Source: Coptis chinensis | Lineage: Eukaryota; Streptophyta; Magnoliopsida; Ranunculales; Ranunculaceae | Assembly (NCBI GenBank): GCA_015680905.1 | Contig: CM027379.1 | Coordinates: forward strand, 91,411,501 to 91,475,500 | Reading direction: 5' to 3' | Length of the DNA stretch: 64,000 nucleotides | Shown here: piece after piece, positions 34,159 to 46,151 of the stretch | Layout of the letters: each line of letters begins with the position of its first letter | Position numbering within the stretch: the first letter of the stretch is position 1 | The notes under the pieces: generated by a model | Database searches by the model: none | What the model saw: the letters and a program-made list of their open reading frames with translations, nothing else | What the model was told of the DNA's origin: nothing | Program-made: the position numbers and the translations under genes

Positions 34159-35074
34159 ATGACATCTCCAACACCGATACCGAACAGTCTTTCAAGATTT
34201 GTTCCAAAGCACTACTTATGGTGCTTGGTTTCACGAGGCGATCACATCGTTGGTAGGGAGCCACTTATGGTAAGACCCGATGCACTTTATTCTCCAACAC
34301 TAGCATCTTATTTTTATGATAACTGCATTTTTTTCTTTGAAAGACCGGATGGAGAACAAGTTGTTCTCCATCAACATTGATAATGAACCAATGGAAATTA
34401 CCGGTTCTTGCTATCATTTGTTCTTGGACTTGCTATGCCCATTTGAAATACAAGACCCATGGTGCTATTGGGTAGATAATATGTATGTCTACACTTACGA
34501 GTTCTTGCATGAGTCGTACGGCGCAGGCATTTTCCGTATCGAGGACCAAGGGGACTATAACGTCGCTTTTGGTAGCCTGTCCATGAACATAGGAACTGTT
34601 ATGTTTTGGATCATGCTAAATATTTTAGGGGAATGGCGTTTTTCTTCTGTGAATGATGCCACTTGCAGCGTTTTCCTTGCTTTAGCCACGGGACGTATGT
34701 GTCATGACCTTCCCCGAACCTTGATGTCTAGTTTAGCTCGATCCCATAGCATGAGGCATAAGTTCCTTCTTATGCCCGTTCTAGTTTCCCGTATTATGCT
34801 ATGTTTCTTTCCTGTTTTTTGTACACGTTTCACGGATTGGATTACGGTCGACACGGTACGACCCACCAATAGTATTATTCGATCCTTCCGTGCAATGACT
34901 TGGCAAGGGTGGAGGATACAACCTCATCAGGTTGCACCCTACACCCCATCAGACCAAGTGGCTCTTAATAGGTTAGCAATAATAGATGATAAATGGCGGG
35001 AAGCCTGGCAAATTATCATGGCATGGCAGGATGCAAATGAACCTCACTTCTTTATGGAAGAAGAGGATGAGTAA
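34159..35074 (+). pseudogene. Element A ORF3: paralogue of ORF2, function unknown
   Basis: ORF3 begins MTSPTPIPNSLSRFVPKHYL. It carries L..P..LYSPTLASYFYDN, the pattern seen in ORF2 (L..S...YY.EDLVRRFY), and later LLMPVLVSRIMLCFF against ORF2's PLPVLITKIML. A helical-looking region with IEDQGDYNVAFG and several aromatic-rich segments lies between. The C-terminus is acidic (FMEEEDE). It has its own leader with repeated GAGCGCTTTC motifs (about 33937-34075). I know no named family for it. Element B has a decayed counterpart; element C lacks it. Broken. Confidence 0.6.
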
Positions 35075-36881
35075 TGCGGGAGATAAGGTAAGTTTTCATT
35101 CTAGTTAGTGACTGCTTATGTCCCAAGCAATTTCATTCTTGTTAACCCCATAATGGGTAGAACTCGTATAGAGTTGCGTCAGTTTTTATTTCCTATATTA
35201 GTACGTTCTAACTTTGTTTTGCAGATATCCCTGAATTTCACGCGTTTCAAAGGTATTTTTCCTACCCTCTTTATTTAAATGCTTTGAGGACAACGATTCT
35301 TGTTTTGGGGCATAGAAACACGTGTAATTAAGGCATCTGTTAGGATATAGATAGAGTTAATATGCATTTGTTTTCTAGTTAAAATTTTAAAAATTCAAAA
35401 ATATAAATAAATAAGTTCATGCTATACACTTAGGAATAGTGGTATTGTTTTCCTTCTCTATGCTCTTAACAATCTAGAAATCTCAATGTAGCTTTTGCAT
35501 CGAATAATTTTTAGAAACATAGGTTAATATATAGGTAATAATCTTTGCATCTATTTATAAATATATTACATGAGTGTCGATGATTGTTAGCAGTAAGTTT
35601 CTGAAATCTAGGCTAGAGTACTTATTCTACAAATCCTGTGAGAATATAGCCTAAAGCCTTATCTGAGCGAAACATTTGAGAAATGACACAAGGGTGAAGT
35701 AAAATCCGGATAGAGATATCACATGTCCACTTGCTTGATCACTAAACCATATCCTAAGCGAGAATTTAGGCCCTCTTTGGATCGATATAGCCAGAAATTC
35801 AAACCTATGAATTATTTTCCGCTAGTCGCCCCTCTGAGCCTTTCTTTAGCCTTTCATAAACCACAAATTCTTTACCCTGTTACAAAATAAAAATAAAAAT
35901 AATAACAATAATATTCAACCTACCCAATTAAGATAAGTCTGAGAATAGAATGAGGAAGAAAGAAGAAGAGAAAAACCTGTGTAAACAAAAGTTAGTTAAT
36001 TGCTTCAGAAAATAAAGAAAAGAAGTTTCCATCCAAAGAAAAGAAAAATAAAAACTCCAAAAAAAAAAAGAATAAAAGGGAGTCAAAAGCCAAAGTAAAG
36101 AAAAAGAAAAAAAATATGGCTAAGGATGGAAACAAAGTATAGAAGCAAAAGAAAATAACAAGGTTTTCTCTAAGTTACATAATATGAAGACTCTATTATC
36201 TCAGACTTGTTCTTTTGAATATCCATTTCCTTCCTTCTTAAACCATCTCCTAATCCCCGCAACACCTAATAAAGACCTCTAGCTCAATTAGGAATATGTT
36301 AGTGTGATAGTAAGTGGCAGATGTGTTTGATCGACTCCGGCTTCCTTGTTGTCATTGAGATTGTAAGGTAAAGTATGCCCACTGCAAGACTAGAGTAAGC
36401 TTAAACTTGAGTGGAAAAATCAGAGTGTTGGATCTTGACTATTATTGTGAGAACCTACTTAAGGACGCTATTCCGAGTTTCAGAAACGGACCTGCTATTG
36501 CATTTCATAGTATTACTCATTGTATATATATTTATTGTAGATGATTGATTATTATGCATATATTAGCTTAGGTTTCGACTTGATTACTCTATATACATTG
36601 CTAATGAGAGGTATAGATAATTTGGAGCATGAATAAGGAAACAATAGTTTTATTTCTTAGTCGTTGTAGTATAGATGAAGTTTGTGAGTACCTTCACTGG
36701 AAAACTCTAACGAGGCTATAACTCGTCCACTAGGGAATTCCTAGTGGTTTAAGGCCTTGTTGCATATGGTCAATGCAATCGCACTCAGCGAAACGAGAGT
36801 AGTTAGAACTCTATTTTTGGTCACTTATTCTAATTTCTCATCTTTGCTTGAGGACAAACAAAATGCTGTTTGGGGGTGGTT
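35075..36881 (+). other. Element A 3' non-coding region and polypurine tract
   Basis: About 1.8 kb without recognisable coding. It includes A-rich, polypurine-like DNA (36000-36120) and ends in TGTTTGGGGGTGGTT (36867-36881), the plus-strand primer tract directly before the LTR. Conserved blocks (for example TAGGCCCTCTTTGGATCGAT near 35768) recur in elements B and C, so the region is under some family-wide constraint or is of recent common descent. Confidence 0.7.
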
Positions 36882-38424
36882 TGATAAGAGCCCAAAACTG
36901 TAGTTTTAACCCTCAGAAATGACATACTTTTAGACCAATTATGTGAGTAATAATTAAGAGTTAACACGATTCACGTGTTTTATGCATTTCGTGCTTCAAA
37001 GTTCATTATGTGCGAGAAATGTGCCACTTTAGCGAGATAAAGGAGCAAAGGTCGGTTACTAAGGAGTTCCGTGATTAAAGGCCAAGATTCAAGAAGACAA
37101 AGCCTTTCTAAAGCTCGGTCAAAAGCTGAAAAGTCGACTCGGGCAGAAACAGCACACAAAGTCAACAGAACTTCCGAAGGCGATATCTTTGGACTCAGAC
37201 CTCGGAATGGGGCCTACCTTATGTCAAAACGACCGGCTCGGAAAGAGCTTTCCAATGGTCTAAGCCGTGATCTAATCAGAGGAGCAGAAGTGGACAAAAC
37301 GTCTGTTGAATCCAACTGCAGCTGAAGAGGCCTTTTTGGACTGAAAGAATTGGGTTTTGGGCCTGATTCTCTGGCCCAAAACATGGCTCCAAGCCCATGC
37401 ACGATTTTTGGATCTGAAAGTATAAAAACAAAAGCTTAGCTCTTTGTTAAAAGTAGATTTTTTAGTAGAGAATAGTAGATTTTTAGGTTAGAAAATAAAG
37501 GAGCTTAGAATAGAAAGTAGCCATTAGAATAGCTTCTAGATCTAGATTTAATTGTTTTAATTAAGTTTAATTTCAAATCCAATTCTTGTTTTAGATTAAA
37601 CTATTAGAATCATTACTCTTAATTAGTTTGATTAATAAAATAGCTAGTTGTTAAATTTTGATTCTTGTCATTTACATTTGTGTTAGATATGATTCATTTA
37701 CTACTTGTTATTCAATTCTTAGTTATTAATTAGATTTTAATTATTGTTTAATTTAGATTAGTAAATTTAAATTCTTTATATCATGTTTAGTTTAACTTTA
37801 ATCGGAAATGATTGCGTAATGATTCTCGGCTAAATCTCCATTAGAGGGGGTTGAGAAGCCTTGATGAAAGCTTGATTCCGACTATCGTAGAATCGTCGTA
37901 ATTTCCTTTCCACTCTAGAAACGATTAGTTCACCATGAGAATGGGTTTAATCGTTCACATGCTAGTTATGAATTGGTAGGAATGCCATGTGTAATTAGGG
38001 ATTAGGAAGAACCAATTGTTCTCGCTGGCGAGTTCAATTCGGATTACTGACGATTAAATCGTTAATAGGATTAAGTTGAGTTAAGGTGGAATCAATCCCC
38101 CTCTAACTCCTTATCATCAAATCAATGTAGCATTCCCTTAGTTATTTTGATAACCGACTAGTTGCATCTTGTGGGTAGTTGCATCGTAGTCTAGTTGCCT
38201 TTTCGTAAATCTCTCATTAGACCTTAAGTAGAGTAATTACACGTGATAACACAGCATGCGGAAGGACTAGGAGTGGAACGAATCACTCTACTCCACTATA
38301 TCTCATAGGATTGAGAGTAGAAATCTTTGATAAACATATAGGATCATAAGATAGTTTAGTTTACTTACGTTTTGAGTTTCATCGTTCATTTCGTAGGTAA
38401 ACTATTCAATTTTATCATTAATCA
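36882..38424 (+). repeat. Element A 3' LTR
   Basis: Same ends as the 5' LTR and nearly the same length (1543 against 1540 bp). Followed by target duplication CATAA. Confidence 0.9.
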
Positions 38425-38735
38425 CATAACATTTTTATAGAGTTTTAGGAATATTATATCTCCTAAAATTTCAATCTCATCACGTGTCAAAAATTGCACA
38501 ATATCAACGTCAAATCTGTCTTAGATAATGACAAACCAGTTTATACAGGCTTCCACAACATTCTACCATTGGATTAGTCCATAATATTTAATATATAAAA
38601 AGTAACGCAATTAAACAATCAACAGTCAACAGTCAAAGCCCAAAAGTTTAAACAACTTAAAGACTCAATTGGACCTATTTTAAATCATATGGACCCAGCC
38701 CAAACAAAAATAGAACTCGCCGAAACAAAATAAAC

Positions 38736-38872
38736 GAAACTAGCCCAAAACACTAATTGGTTCGGCCCAAAAACAAAAGAAATGAAACTGGCCATAAACA
38801 CTAATTGGTTCGCCCCAAAACAAAAGAAATGAAACTGGCCCAAAACACTAATTGGTTCTCCCCAACCAAACA
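38736..38872. repeat. 47-48-bp tandem repeat in solo LTR 3
   Basis: Three units begin GAAACTAGCC/GAAACTGGCC at 38736, 38784 and 38831 and share CACTAATTGGTTC. The open minus-strand frame here (38685-38873) simply reads through the repeat and is not a gene. Confidence 0.85.
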
Positions 38873-40106
38873 AAACTCAAATTTTGGCCCAAGGCCCAAC
38901 TAAGAGAACAGAGTCACTGTTCTCTTCTTCTTCCTCACCAGCGCTCTCCTCCACCACCATCTTGAGTTCTGGCCACCACCTCCCCTCTTCCTCCACTCTC
39001 ATCCTTGCGGTTTGACTCCTGGACAAAACCCCTACTACTTTAGTAAACACAAAACTCGATTTAATTAACTTTTGAAATCACTCCCCAACAGATCTCGACC
39101 GCCATTAAAGCCCCCTCCAGAGCTTCAACAACACCCATCCCATTAAACAACCCAAATTTACATTCACCAAACACAGTTCACCCAACAACACAATTTACCC
39201 ATACAACCCGACAGTTGAACCACCGATTTTAAACTCGACATTACCCATAAACCAACAACCCACAATCAATTCAACATACCCAATACTTTACGACAACAAC
39301 CAAGAATCCTTCAACCATAACCACAACAATAGGAGTTCAAAACCATAACCAAAATAGTTCAGAATCAAATCATATATAGGACAATTTTTCTTTGGGTTTG
39401 CGGCACCATTAACGGGCCCATAAAGCTTCAACAGTTCACTTTCATAGTTTCAATAATTAAGCAAATCAATAGGGTAACCTTTAACCGGTTTTAGCAATTC
39501 GACAGAATAACTACAGAAGAATAAGCAGAAAAATGGACTAAAATATTGGACAGAAAAATATGTCTGTACACGTAAAACTATAGGTTCGATGAAATAGCAA
39601 AATAACTACTCACCTCTCGTATCACCGAAATAAAGTATATAAAATATCAAAGAGAACCGATCCCAAGCTAGCTAAAAGATGCACGATCCGTGTCTCCGTT
39701 CTTCTTTGTTTTAGCTGTTTAGTTCTTAAGAAAACCTTATTTTTTTCTAAAAATCTTGAATTTTGATAAACCATTCAATTCTATAGAATTTATATTATGC
39801 TTAACTTTTAGAAACTTCCTATTTTACCAACTATCTCTATTCCTAATTATAAAATATTATTCTATACTATAATACTATATTTATTATATACTTTATATTA
39901 ATATATCTTTTGAAAACTTTTCAAATAATAAAAACTCTCTACATAAAAATTCAAAATTCAAAATACTAATTTTCCCTCATTTATCTTTCTATCAAAAAAG
40001 TCAAGCCCACATTTACTAGCCCGTTGACCGAGAAATAAATATCAAATTCCGAAATGCTGAATATTGTTACGAAATAATGGAAAAATAATTGGGGTCTTAC
40101 ACGTAG

Positions 40107-41634
40107 TCTCCTCATCTGAGTCACTACTATCATCATCTGACTATGGAACTTCCACAACATCTCGACTTATATCAAAGTCTTCCAACTCAACATACTCAAT
40201 GTCACTCTCTGTAACCGGCTCCGTGGGTTGTGCTTCATTTCTGTCCTTGTACAAAACCATCTCATTGAACATGACATCTCTGCTTTAAATAACTTTCCTA
40301 TTTTGGTCATCCCAAAAACGATAACCAAAATCATCGTCGCCATATCCAATGAAAATACACTTGACATCAAGCTTACTCATAGCTTGGTCACTAGTGTGCA
40401 CATATGACACACACCCAAACACTCTCAAATGAGAAAGGTTCACATCTTTCCCACTCCATACTTCCTATGGAATCTTGAAATCCAAAGGTATTGATGGTCC
40501 TTGGTTGATTAGGTAATTAAGCTGCTGTGCTAACACTCTTTGCCCAGAATTGCTTAGGCAAGCCTGCTAGTGTACGCATACACCTAGCCCTATCTGTCAG
40601 TGTTCTAATCATCCGCTTTGCGACCCCATTCTTCTTAGGTGTCCCTCGCAAAGTCTTTTCTATCTTGATGCCACTGTTAGCACAATACTTCTCAAAACCT
40701 GAATCAACATACTCTTCACTATTATCGGATCTCAGCTTTTTCACCTTGAAGCATGTCTCATTATCAACCCTGGTCTTCCATGTCTTAAACACTTCCAATA
40801 CCTCGGATTTGTGTCTCAAGAAATAGACCAACACCTTCCTCGTATGGTCATCAATGAAAGTCACAAAATATAATTTTCTGCCAAGTGAAGAGATATTAGC
40901 TGGCCCCCAGACATCTGTATGAATCAACTCAAGCTTCTTAGCTTCCAAAGTTTAACCCATCTCTGAAAACTCACCCTTCTTTGCTTTCCAAACATGCAAT
41001 TCTCGCAGAAGTCAAAGTTCATTGACTCTAACGGGAGTTTACCAGTGGAGTGAATGATTTGCATTCCTTTCTCACTTATGTGACCAAGTCTGCAGTGCCA
41101 AACATTCAGATCCTCTTTGCCATTTGCCACAATAATCGACCCACACCCGTGTGCGGTCATGTAGAGAGTACCATCCTTGTCGCCTTTATCGACTATTAGT
41201 GATCTTTTAGAGACTTTCCAAGTATCCATCATGAAGATTATAACAAATCCTTCACTAACCAATTGACCCACCGAAATCAAATTCTTCCTCAAATCCGGAA
41301 CGTGTCGAACATCCATCAATAACCATGTCTTATCTTTCCACTTGACACAGACATCACCTTTGCCAACAATGGCACAAGATTGGTCATCACCAAGAAAGAC
41401 CTTTCCAAGGTCACCTTTGGTGTAGTTCTCAAAGAACTCTCGATTTGAGGTCACGTGGAATGATACACCGGAATCTAAAACCTAAGACTCCTTGTTGTTC
41501 TCCATCGAACATATTAATGCATCATCTTCCACTTCAACTACATTAGCTTCTTGATTCTTTTTGTAGTTGTCATTCCTTGGTGCTTGACATCGGTTACTAT
41601 AGTGATCAGGCAAACCACAAATGTAACAAATAAT
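40107..41634 (-). pseudogene. Copia 2 integrase, GAG-pre-integrase and zinc knuckle
   Basis: Read on the minus strand from the right: a CCHC knuckle, CYICGLPDHYSNRC; a protease-like stretch, SCAIVGKGDVCVKWKDKTWL; GAG-pre-integrase LNVWHCRLGHISEKGMQII; then the integrase core with LIHTDVWGPANISSLG, YFVTFIDDHTRKVLVYFL and KKLRSDNSEEY. Further left are the acidic linker and the solo LTR insertion. The order gag-PR-IN before RT is copia-type. Moderately preserved, broken in several places. Confidence 0.85.
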
Positions 41635-43269
41635 GACTACATTAGAAAACCTCACAAACGACGGCAAAAACCGTCCTAAAATGAGATTTACAACGGTAAA
41701 AACCGTCTTCAGTTCCATCGTATATCCCTCTGTCGTTAATATTAACAACGGAATATATTGTCATATCATTAATTAGAAAACGACGGGGTAACGACGATAT
41801 ATCTTTTACTAATATTAATGACAGAATTTATTGTCTTAAAACCACTTCCCAAATGACTTTATTTTTTTTGAATATGCAACCCCTTAGACCGTCGTAATAT
41901 TTATTTTTTAATTTTATTTTTTAATGTTTAATATTTTGTTTATTTTTTTTTTCTATTTTTGACATTATTATTATTATTATTATTTCTGTTTTAACATGGA
42001 AGGATCATTTTTTGGTTGCTTGTGTTCCGAAATATCCAAAAAAAGGAACATACATGTAAACCATGCACCATATCCAAAAAAAAAAAAAAATAGGAACATA
42101 CATAAACAACTTGTCATTTCAAATTAAGACATTGAACTAGTAGTACAACTTAATATTCGTCTTCTTACAAAAGAACAGACCTATAAGATTTACATCTGAC
42201 AGAATTAAACATCGGTGTACAAAAAACATATCAGATAATCTAATCCTTCACATGCATCCTGATATACAAAATGTTAAAGCTAAGACCTGTAGAAGCATCT
42301 TCCAAAACCCCCATAAATACCGATATAAAAAAAAGGAGATGAACTTACAAAAGTCACATCCACATCCTGCAAACAAATTTAAAGTATATATGTATTAGTA
42401 TCAATCGAAAACGTTAATATAAGTTACTATAAGATCATATATATATAAGTCAGCATATATATATACCTAACAGTTAAAGACGGTAAAAGCTTTAGGCCAT
42501 TCGATAATCCCGCCTATCTATTCCTCCCTAAGAGTTTCCATGTGTGTACTTTGAGCAGTAGGTACAAGCACCAAATCCAAAACAACATCATAAGTCTGAA
42601 TTATTTCTTGATTGCCTTCTTCTCCTAAGATAGCCCTGCCACTCGCCACATGCACACGACACATTGAGAACAATTTACAACTCACTGAGCTTAGCTCAGA
42701 AGGAAATGCATCTAGTGCTGGTCCGTGATGATTCAGCTAGACATAGATTTAAAATGTAATGGCAAAGTTAAAACATTGAAAGTTTGGGTCAAATATGCAA
42801 TAGCTATAAAAAGTGAAAACTTACACGAGAAGAATTAGGAGAGAAATGTGCATTTGACCCTTGAGCAGACTTCATGATGTTGACATCTTCTTGAATCTTT
42901 TGGTATAACACTTTTAGGTTTTCAACCTCTCCCACAAGAGCTAATTCTTTTTCCTTCTGTTTTTTGAGTTGATACTTTGCAGGGGCTGAAGTATCAAGTC
43001 CCCTTTTAGTAACCCCACTACCTATACCACGCACACGACCCTTAGAATCAGGACCATAGACACGTGCAATAGGGTCATGATCCAAATCTAACAAAGTGCT
43101 AGAGGGATCATTTGTAGCAATTTCCTTTATGCTTTCCTATAAAAAGATAACTTGTATATTAGTTAGAAGATACTACATGACATAAAATTTTTACCACTTA
43201 TTAACATTCTTACCACTTCATCTCGATGCTCTTCGGTGGGGCAAGTGTCGTCGTCATTGGTATGTAAAG
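41635..43269 (-). mobile_element. CACTA transposon, 3' part; continues beyond element C
   Basis: The left end GACTACATTAGAAAACC resembles the CACTACA...AAA tip of CACTA elements with its first base changed. Behind it are repeated ACGACGG/CCGTC subterminal motifs (41667-41900), as expected for CACTA. The transposase gene runs leftwards on the minus strand from 43269 to about 42478. The element entered copia 2's gag and was cut by Athila-like element C inside a transposase exon. Its other end should lie past the window. No target duplication could be tested. Confidence 0.7.
42478..43269 (-). pseudogene. CACTA (En/Spm) transposase, C-terminal exons
   Basis: Three exons with good splice signals: 43269-43214 (CPTEEHRDEV, donor GTAAGA), 43136-42825 (acceptor TTTTTATAG, donor GTAAGT) and 42736-about 42478 (acceptor GTCTAG). 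Exon 2 carries ARVYGPDSKGRVRGIGSGVT, the G-R-V-R-G-x-G motif of plant CACTA transposases, then a lysine/glutamate-rich coiled-coil-like stretch. Exon 3 carries VASGRAILGEEGNQEIIQTY and IGGIIEWPKAF, a conserved C-terminal part of these proteins. An in-frame TAG after METLREE, before IGGIIEWPK, suggests a pseudogene. The N-terminal catalytic part is not in the window. Confidence 0.75.
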
Positions 43270-44853
43270 TGATAAGTGCCCAAAACTATAGTTTTAACCC
43301 CTTAAAAATATTACTTTTAGACCAATTATGTGATTAATAAGTAAGAGTTAGTACTGTTATCGTGTTCTTATGTATTTTAGGCATTAGAGTCGAATACGTG
43401 CAGAAATGTGTCCCTTTTGCGAGATAAAGAAGCAAAGGTTGGTTGCTAAGAAGTTCTATAATTAAAAGACAAGATTCAAGGAGAAAAAGCCTTTTTAAAG
43501 CCAGGTCAAAGCTGAAAAGTCAAAGTCAACGCGGGCAGAAATAGCGCACAAAAGTCAGCTGAACTTCCGAAGGCTGTATCTTTGAATTCAGACCTCGGAA
43601 TTGGGTCTGCCTTACGTCAAAACGACCGGCTCAGAAAGAGATTTCTAATGGTCTAAGCCTTGACCCAATCAAAGGAGTAAAAGTGGACTAAAAGGCTGTT
43701 GAAGTCATTTCCAGCTGAAAACCCCTATTGTGGACTGAAGTAATGAGGTTTTGGGCTCGATTTTTCGACCCAAAACATGGCTCCTCAGCCCATGCACGAA
43801 TTTGTGGATCTTGTCTCCTTTATTTGAAGAGAGAAAGACTTAGCTCTTAAGGATACTTAGTTTTTAGTTAGTGAGAATCTAATAGTTAGTTTTTTTTACT
43901 TAGCTTTACTTAGGCTAGATCCAAATAGTTAGTTTTATCTAGTTATTTTTCATAGATTCAGTTTGTAGAACCAATAATTTATTGTTTATCTAGTGAATTA
44001 TCAATAAATTAGTTAGAACAATAATTTTAGTTTTTGGAATCCATTACTTAGTTCATTTCATTTAGTTTGTCTTAAATTGATAATTAGTTATTCATAATTT
44101 TAGTTTTAAATATTGTTCATTTAATTCATTTTGAATATTAGACTATTGTTAAATTAGATCAATAAAGTTAATTACTTATTTAATAATGACTTGTTTTGAT
44201 TGTTCTTGTGTTGGGAATGATAGTCCAATGAATCAAAGCTAAACTTCCATTAGAGGGAGGTTAATGAAGCTTTGAGAGGACTTGATTTGTTGATTAAGGT
44301 TTAAAGTTTCGATTTTTCTTGACTTAGAGATAAGAAGAGAAAAATCTAAACTAGAGGATTGTGAGTTTTGCCATGAGAATGGAAAACAAACCTTCCTCTC
44401 ATGCTAATTTGATTATGACTAGAGATGGTATAATTGAATTAGGGATCATAAAAGTCTAAGATTTATATTTAACCTTTTAGTGAGAATATAAAGATTAGGG
44501 TTTCTTAACAATCTATTCTAACACTTCTAGGAATTGAAAAGTAGATTTAATTCTCTCTCTAACATTCTCTATCTTTGATTCACATCATTATATTGTTAGT
44601 TAATTTAGTATAAATTCGTAGTATCATCATAATAGTTAATTTCTTATTTAAATCATTACTCTCATCATTGTTCCTTTTGTTTGATTAGTTGAATTCTATT
44701 TATGTCTTCATAGTTTATGAGTGGAACGAATCCGTATTCTTTATATATTGCATAATGAATTGAGAGTAGGAATATTGATTAAGCACTTATTTAGTTAATT
44801 GATTATTTGTGTTTACGCATAGATAGTTAATTTACACGTAAATTTGTCTTTAT
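43270..44853 (+). repeat. Element C 5' LTR
   Basis: 1584 bp, TGATAAGTGCCCAAAACTAT start and CTTTATCA end. It aligns along its length with the LTRs of A and B but is clearly more diverged from them than their own pairs are. It is followed two bases later by the primer-binding site (44856-44874), with the same TGGCGCCGCTGCC core. Confidence 0.9.
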
Positions 44854-45710
44854 CAAATGGCGCCGCTGCCATCTTAAACTCTTTCAGGACAAGAATTCAA
44901 TTGCTTGAATCCAAGGGGCAATCCCCCATTCTCAATCCACCCACCCTTTCAATTTTTCATTCTTATTTCTTGTATTTTCGGTACTGTTCACTGTTTTAGG
45001 CATAGGGCTGCGGATTCACAGAGTAAAGCACTGCAGTAAAGGTATTTGTAAATTTTGAAAAATTCGGAAAATTTATAGGCATAATCCTTAAGGTGTTATT
45101 GATTTATTGTAATTGTTTCATATTTTTCCTAGTTGTTTTATTAAGTGAACTAATACGATCTTTACAGTACTGCATTTCAGTTTTCAAACCGTAAGTTCTT
45201 GAAAAATAGACGAGTATGGTTTCTTTAAGTAGTTTCAAAACATTTAAATTTTTTAGAGTATCTATCATAAGTCAAGAGTTTTCAGTAAAAATTTGACGAG
45301 TTATTGATTTGTTTTGACCACCTAACTAGTGGATTATTTTCAGTGTGTTTCTGCAGTTTTACAAACACTTAATTTTTGGAACACCAGCCAATAAGGAGAG
45401 TTTGTAGAACTCCAATTGCTCTAAAACTTTTATAGGAACACGTCCAATATGTCAGGAGTCTTCAGTAAAGTTTTGGCGATTTTGGGCTCTGTTTTGATTG
45501 GTTAACCATTCAGTTGTTTGTATTGTGTCCGAAAACTGTTTCACAAACTTTGAAGGGCAGTAGAAGGACTTTCATAGCTCCGATTGATCTGAAAATTTAC
45601 AGACTACTTGATAGATGTCTTAGCAAACTACTGTAAAAATTACAAATTTTTTGGAGCAAGATAAAATTACTAGACATTGCCAAAGGCAAGAGCGCGACCT
45701 GCACCCGTGT

Positions 45711-45888
45711 CAGGCAAATTCTGAGTGCCCCCTGCGCTCAACTCACTGGAAATTGCCTCCGCACGAGCATGACATGCGCCTTTCACAGGCAAATTCTGAG
45801 CGCCCCCCGCACTCAACTCACTGGAAATCACCTCAGGCACGAGCGTGACCTGCCCCCTTCACAGGCAAATTCAGAGCGCACCCCTCGC
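45711..45888 (+). repeat. Leader tandem repeat of element C
   Basis: Units begin CAGGCAAATTCTGAG at 45711, 45786 and 45862 (period 75-76 bp), rich in GAGCG/GCGCTC and GCGCC. It lies in the leader between primer-binding site and gag. Element B has an equivalent array of 77-bp units at the same place. Confidence 0.85.
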
Positions 45889-46151
45889 CCTCTTCTGAAT
45901 AGCCCGATCTTCACAGGTTAGTACAAAGTTCCACTTCTGCAAGTTATTAAGTGTTTCTAACTTGTTAAATACATTGAGCTCGCGTATACAAGATGCTATT
46001 CATAAGCATAGCAAGGAGGCATTCATGTACTCCTTCTTACACTCCTCACCTCTTCTGTCAGAGGAGTTTCAATTCTATATAATCAGGCTTGTTTTTTTGT
46101 AGACGCAATATCACATGCCTATCTAAAATTTCACACACTACACCTGTATCA

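Larger units (their letters stand above)
25932..38424 (+). mobile_element. Element A: Athila-like LTR retrotransposon without RT, broken
   Basis: The LTRs (25932-27471 and 36882-38424, about 1.54 kb) begin TGATAAGAGCCC and end TTAATCA, with target duplication CATAA (25927-25931 and 38425-38429). Order inside: primer-binding site, leader, gag-protease plus a C-terminal domain (27959-31203), ORF2 (32151-33327), ORF3 (34159-35074), a long 3' non-coding region and a purine tract. Gag and protease are Athila-type. No reverse transcriptase, RNase H or integrase motif is visible anywhere in 12.5 kb, so it depended on a helper. The LTRs differ by about 2% in a 440-bp stretch compared by eye, suggesting well under a million years, though small length differences are unusually common. 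Many breaks. Confidence 0.85.
24481..40101. mobile_element. Solo LTR 3 of the 3.3-kb gypsy-type family, split by element A
   Basis: It begins TGTCACACCTCG and ends GGGGTCTTACA, flanked by CGTAG on both sides (24476-24480 and 40102-40106). Athila-like element A occupies 25932-38424. Without it and its target copy, about 3.1 kb remains, matching solo LTR 2 (3264 bp). Same orientation as solo LTR 2. It contains the conserved hairpin (24843-24870), two GGCGCC motifs (24947-25030) and, near its right side, a 47-48-bp tandem repeat. Non-coding. Confidence 0.85.
23040..41634 (-). mobile_element. Copia 2: Ty1/copia element, minus strand, broken and deeply nested
   Basis: Minus-strand copia pol lies on both sides of a 15.6-kb insertion: reverse transcriptase on the left (23753-24480), integrase and a CCHC zinc knuckle on the right (40102-41634). 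The reading continues logically across the insertion: the acidic, serine-rich linker after integrase resumes as TPPSLSPPHALTRLS before reverse transcriptase. The right part of gag and the 5' LTR are missing here because a CACTA transposon entered gag at 41635, so the rest presumably lies beyond 64000. There are several breaks. It is older than everything nested in it. Confidence 0.8.
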
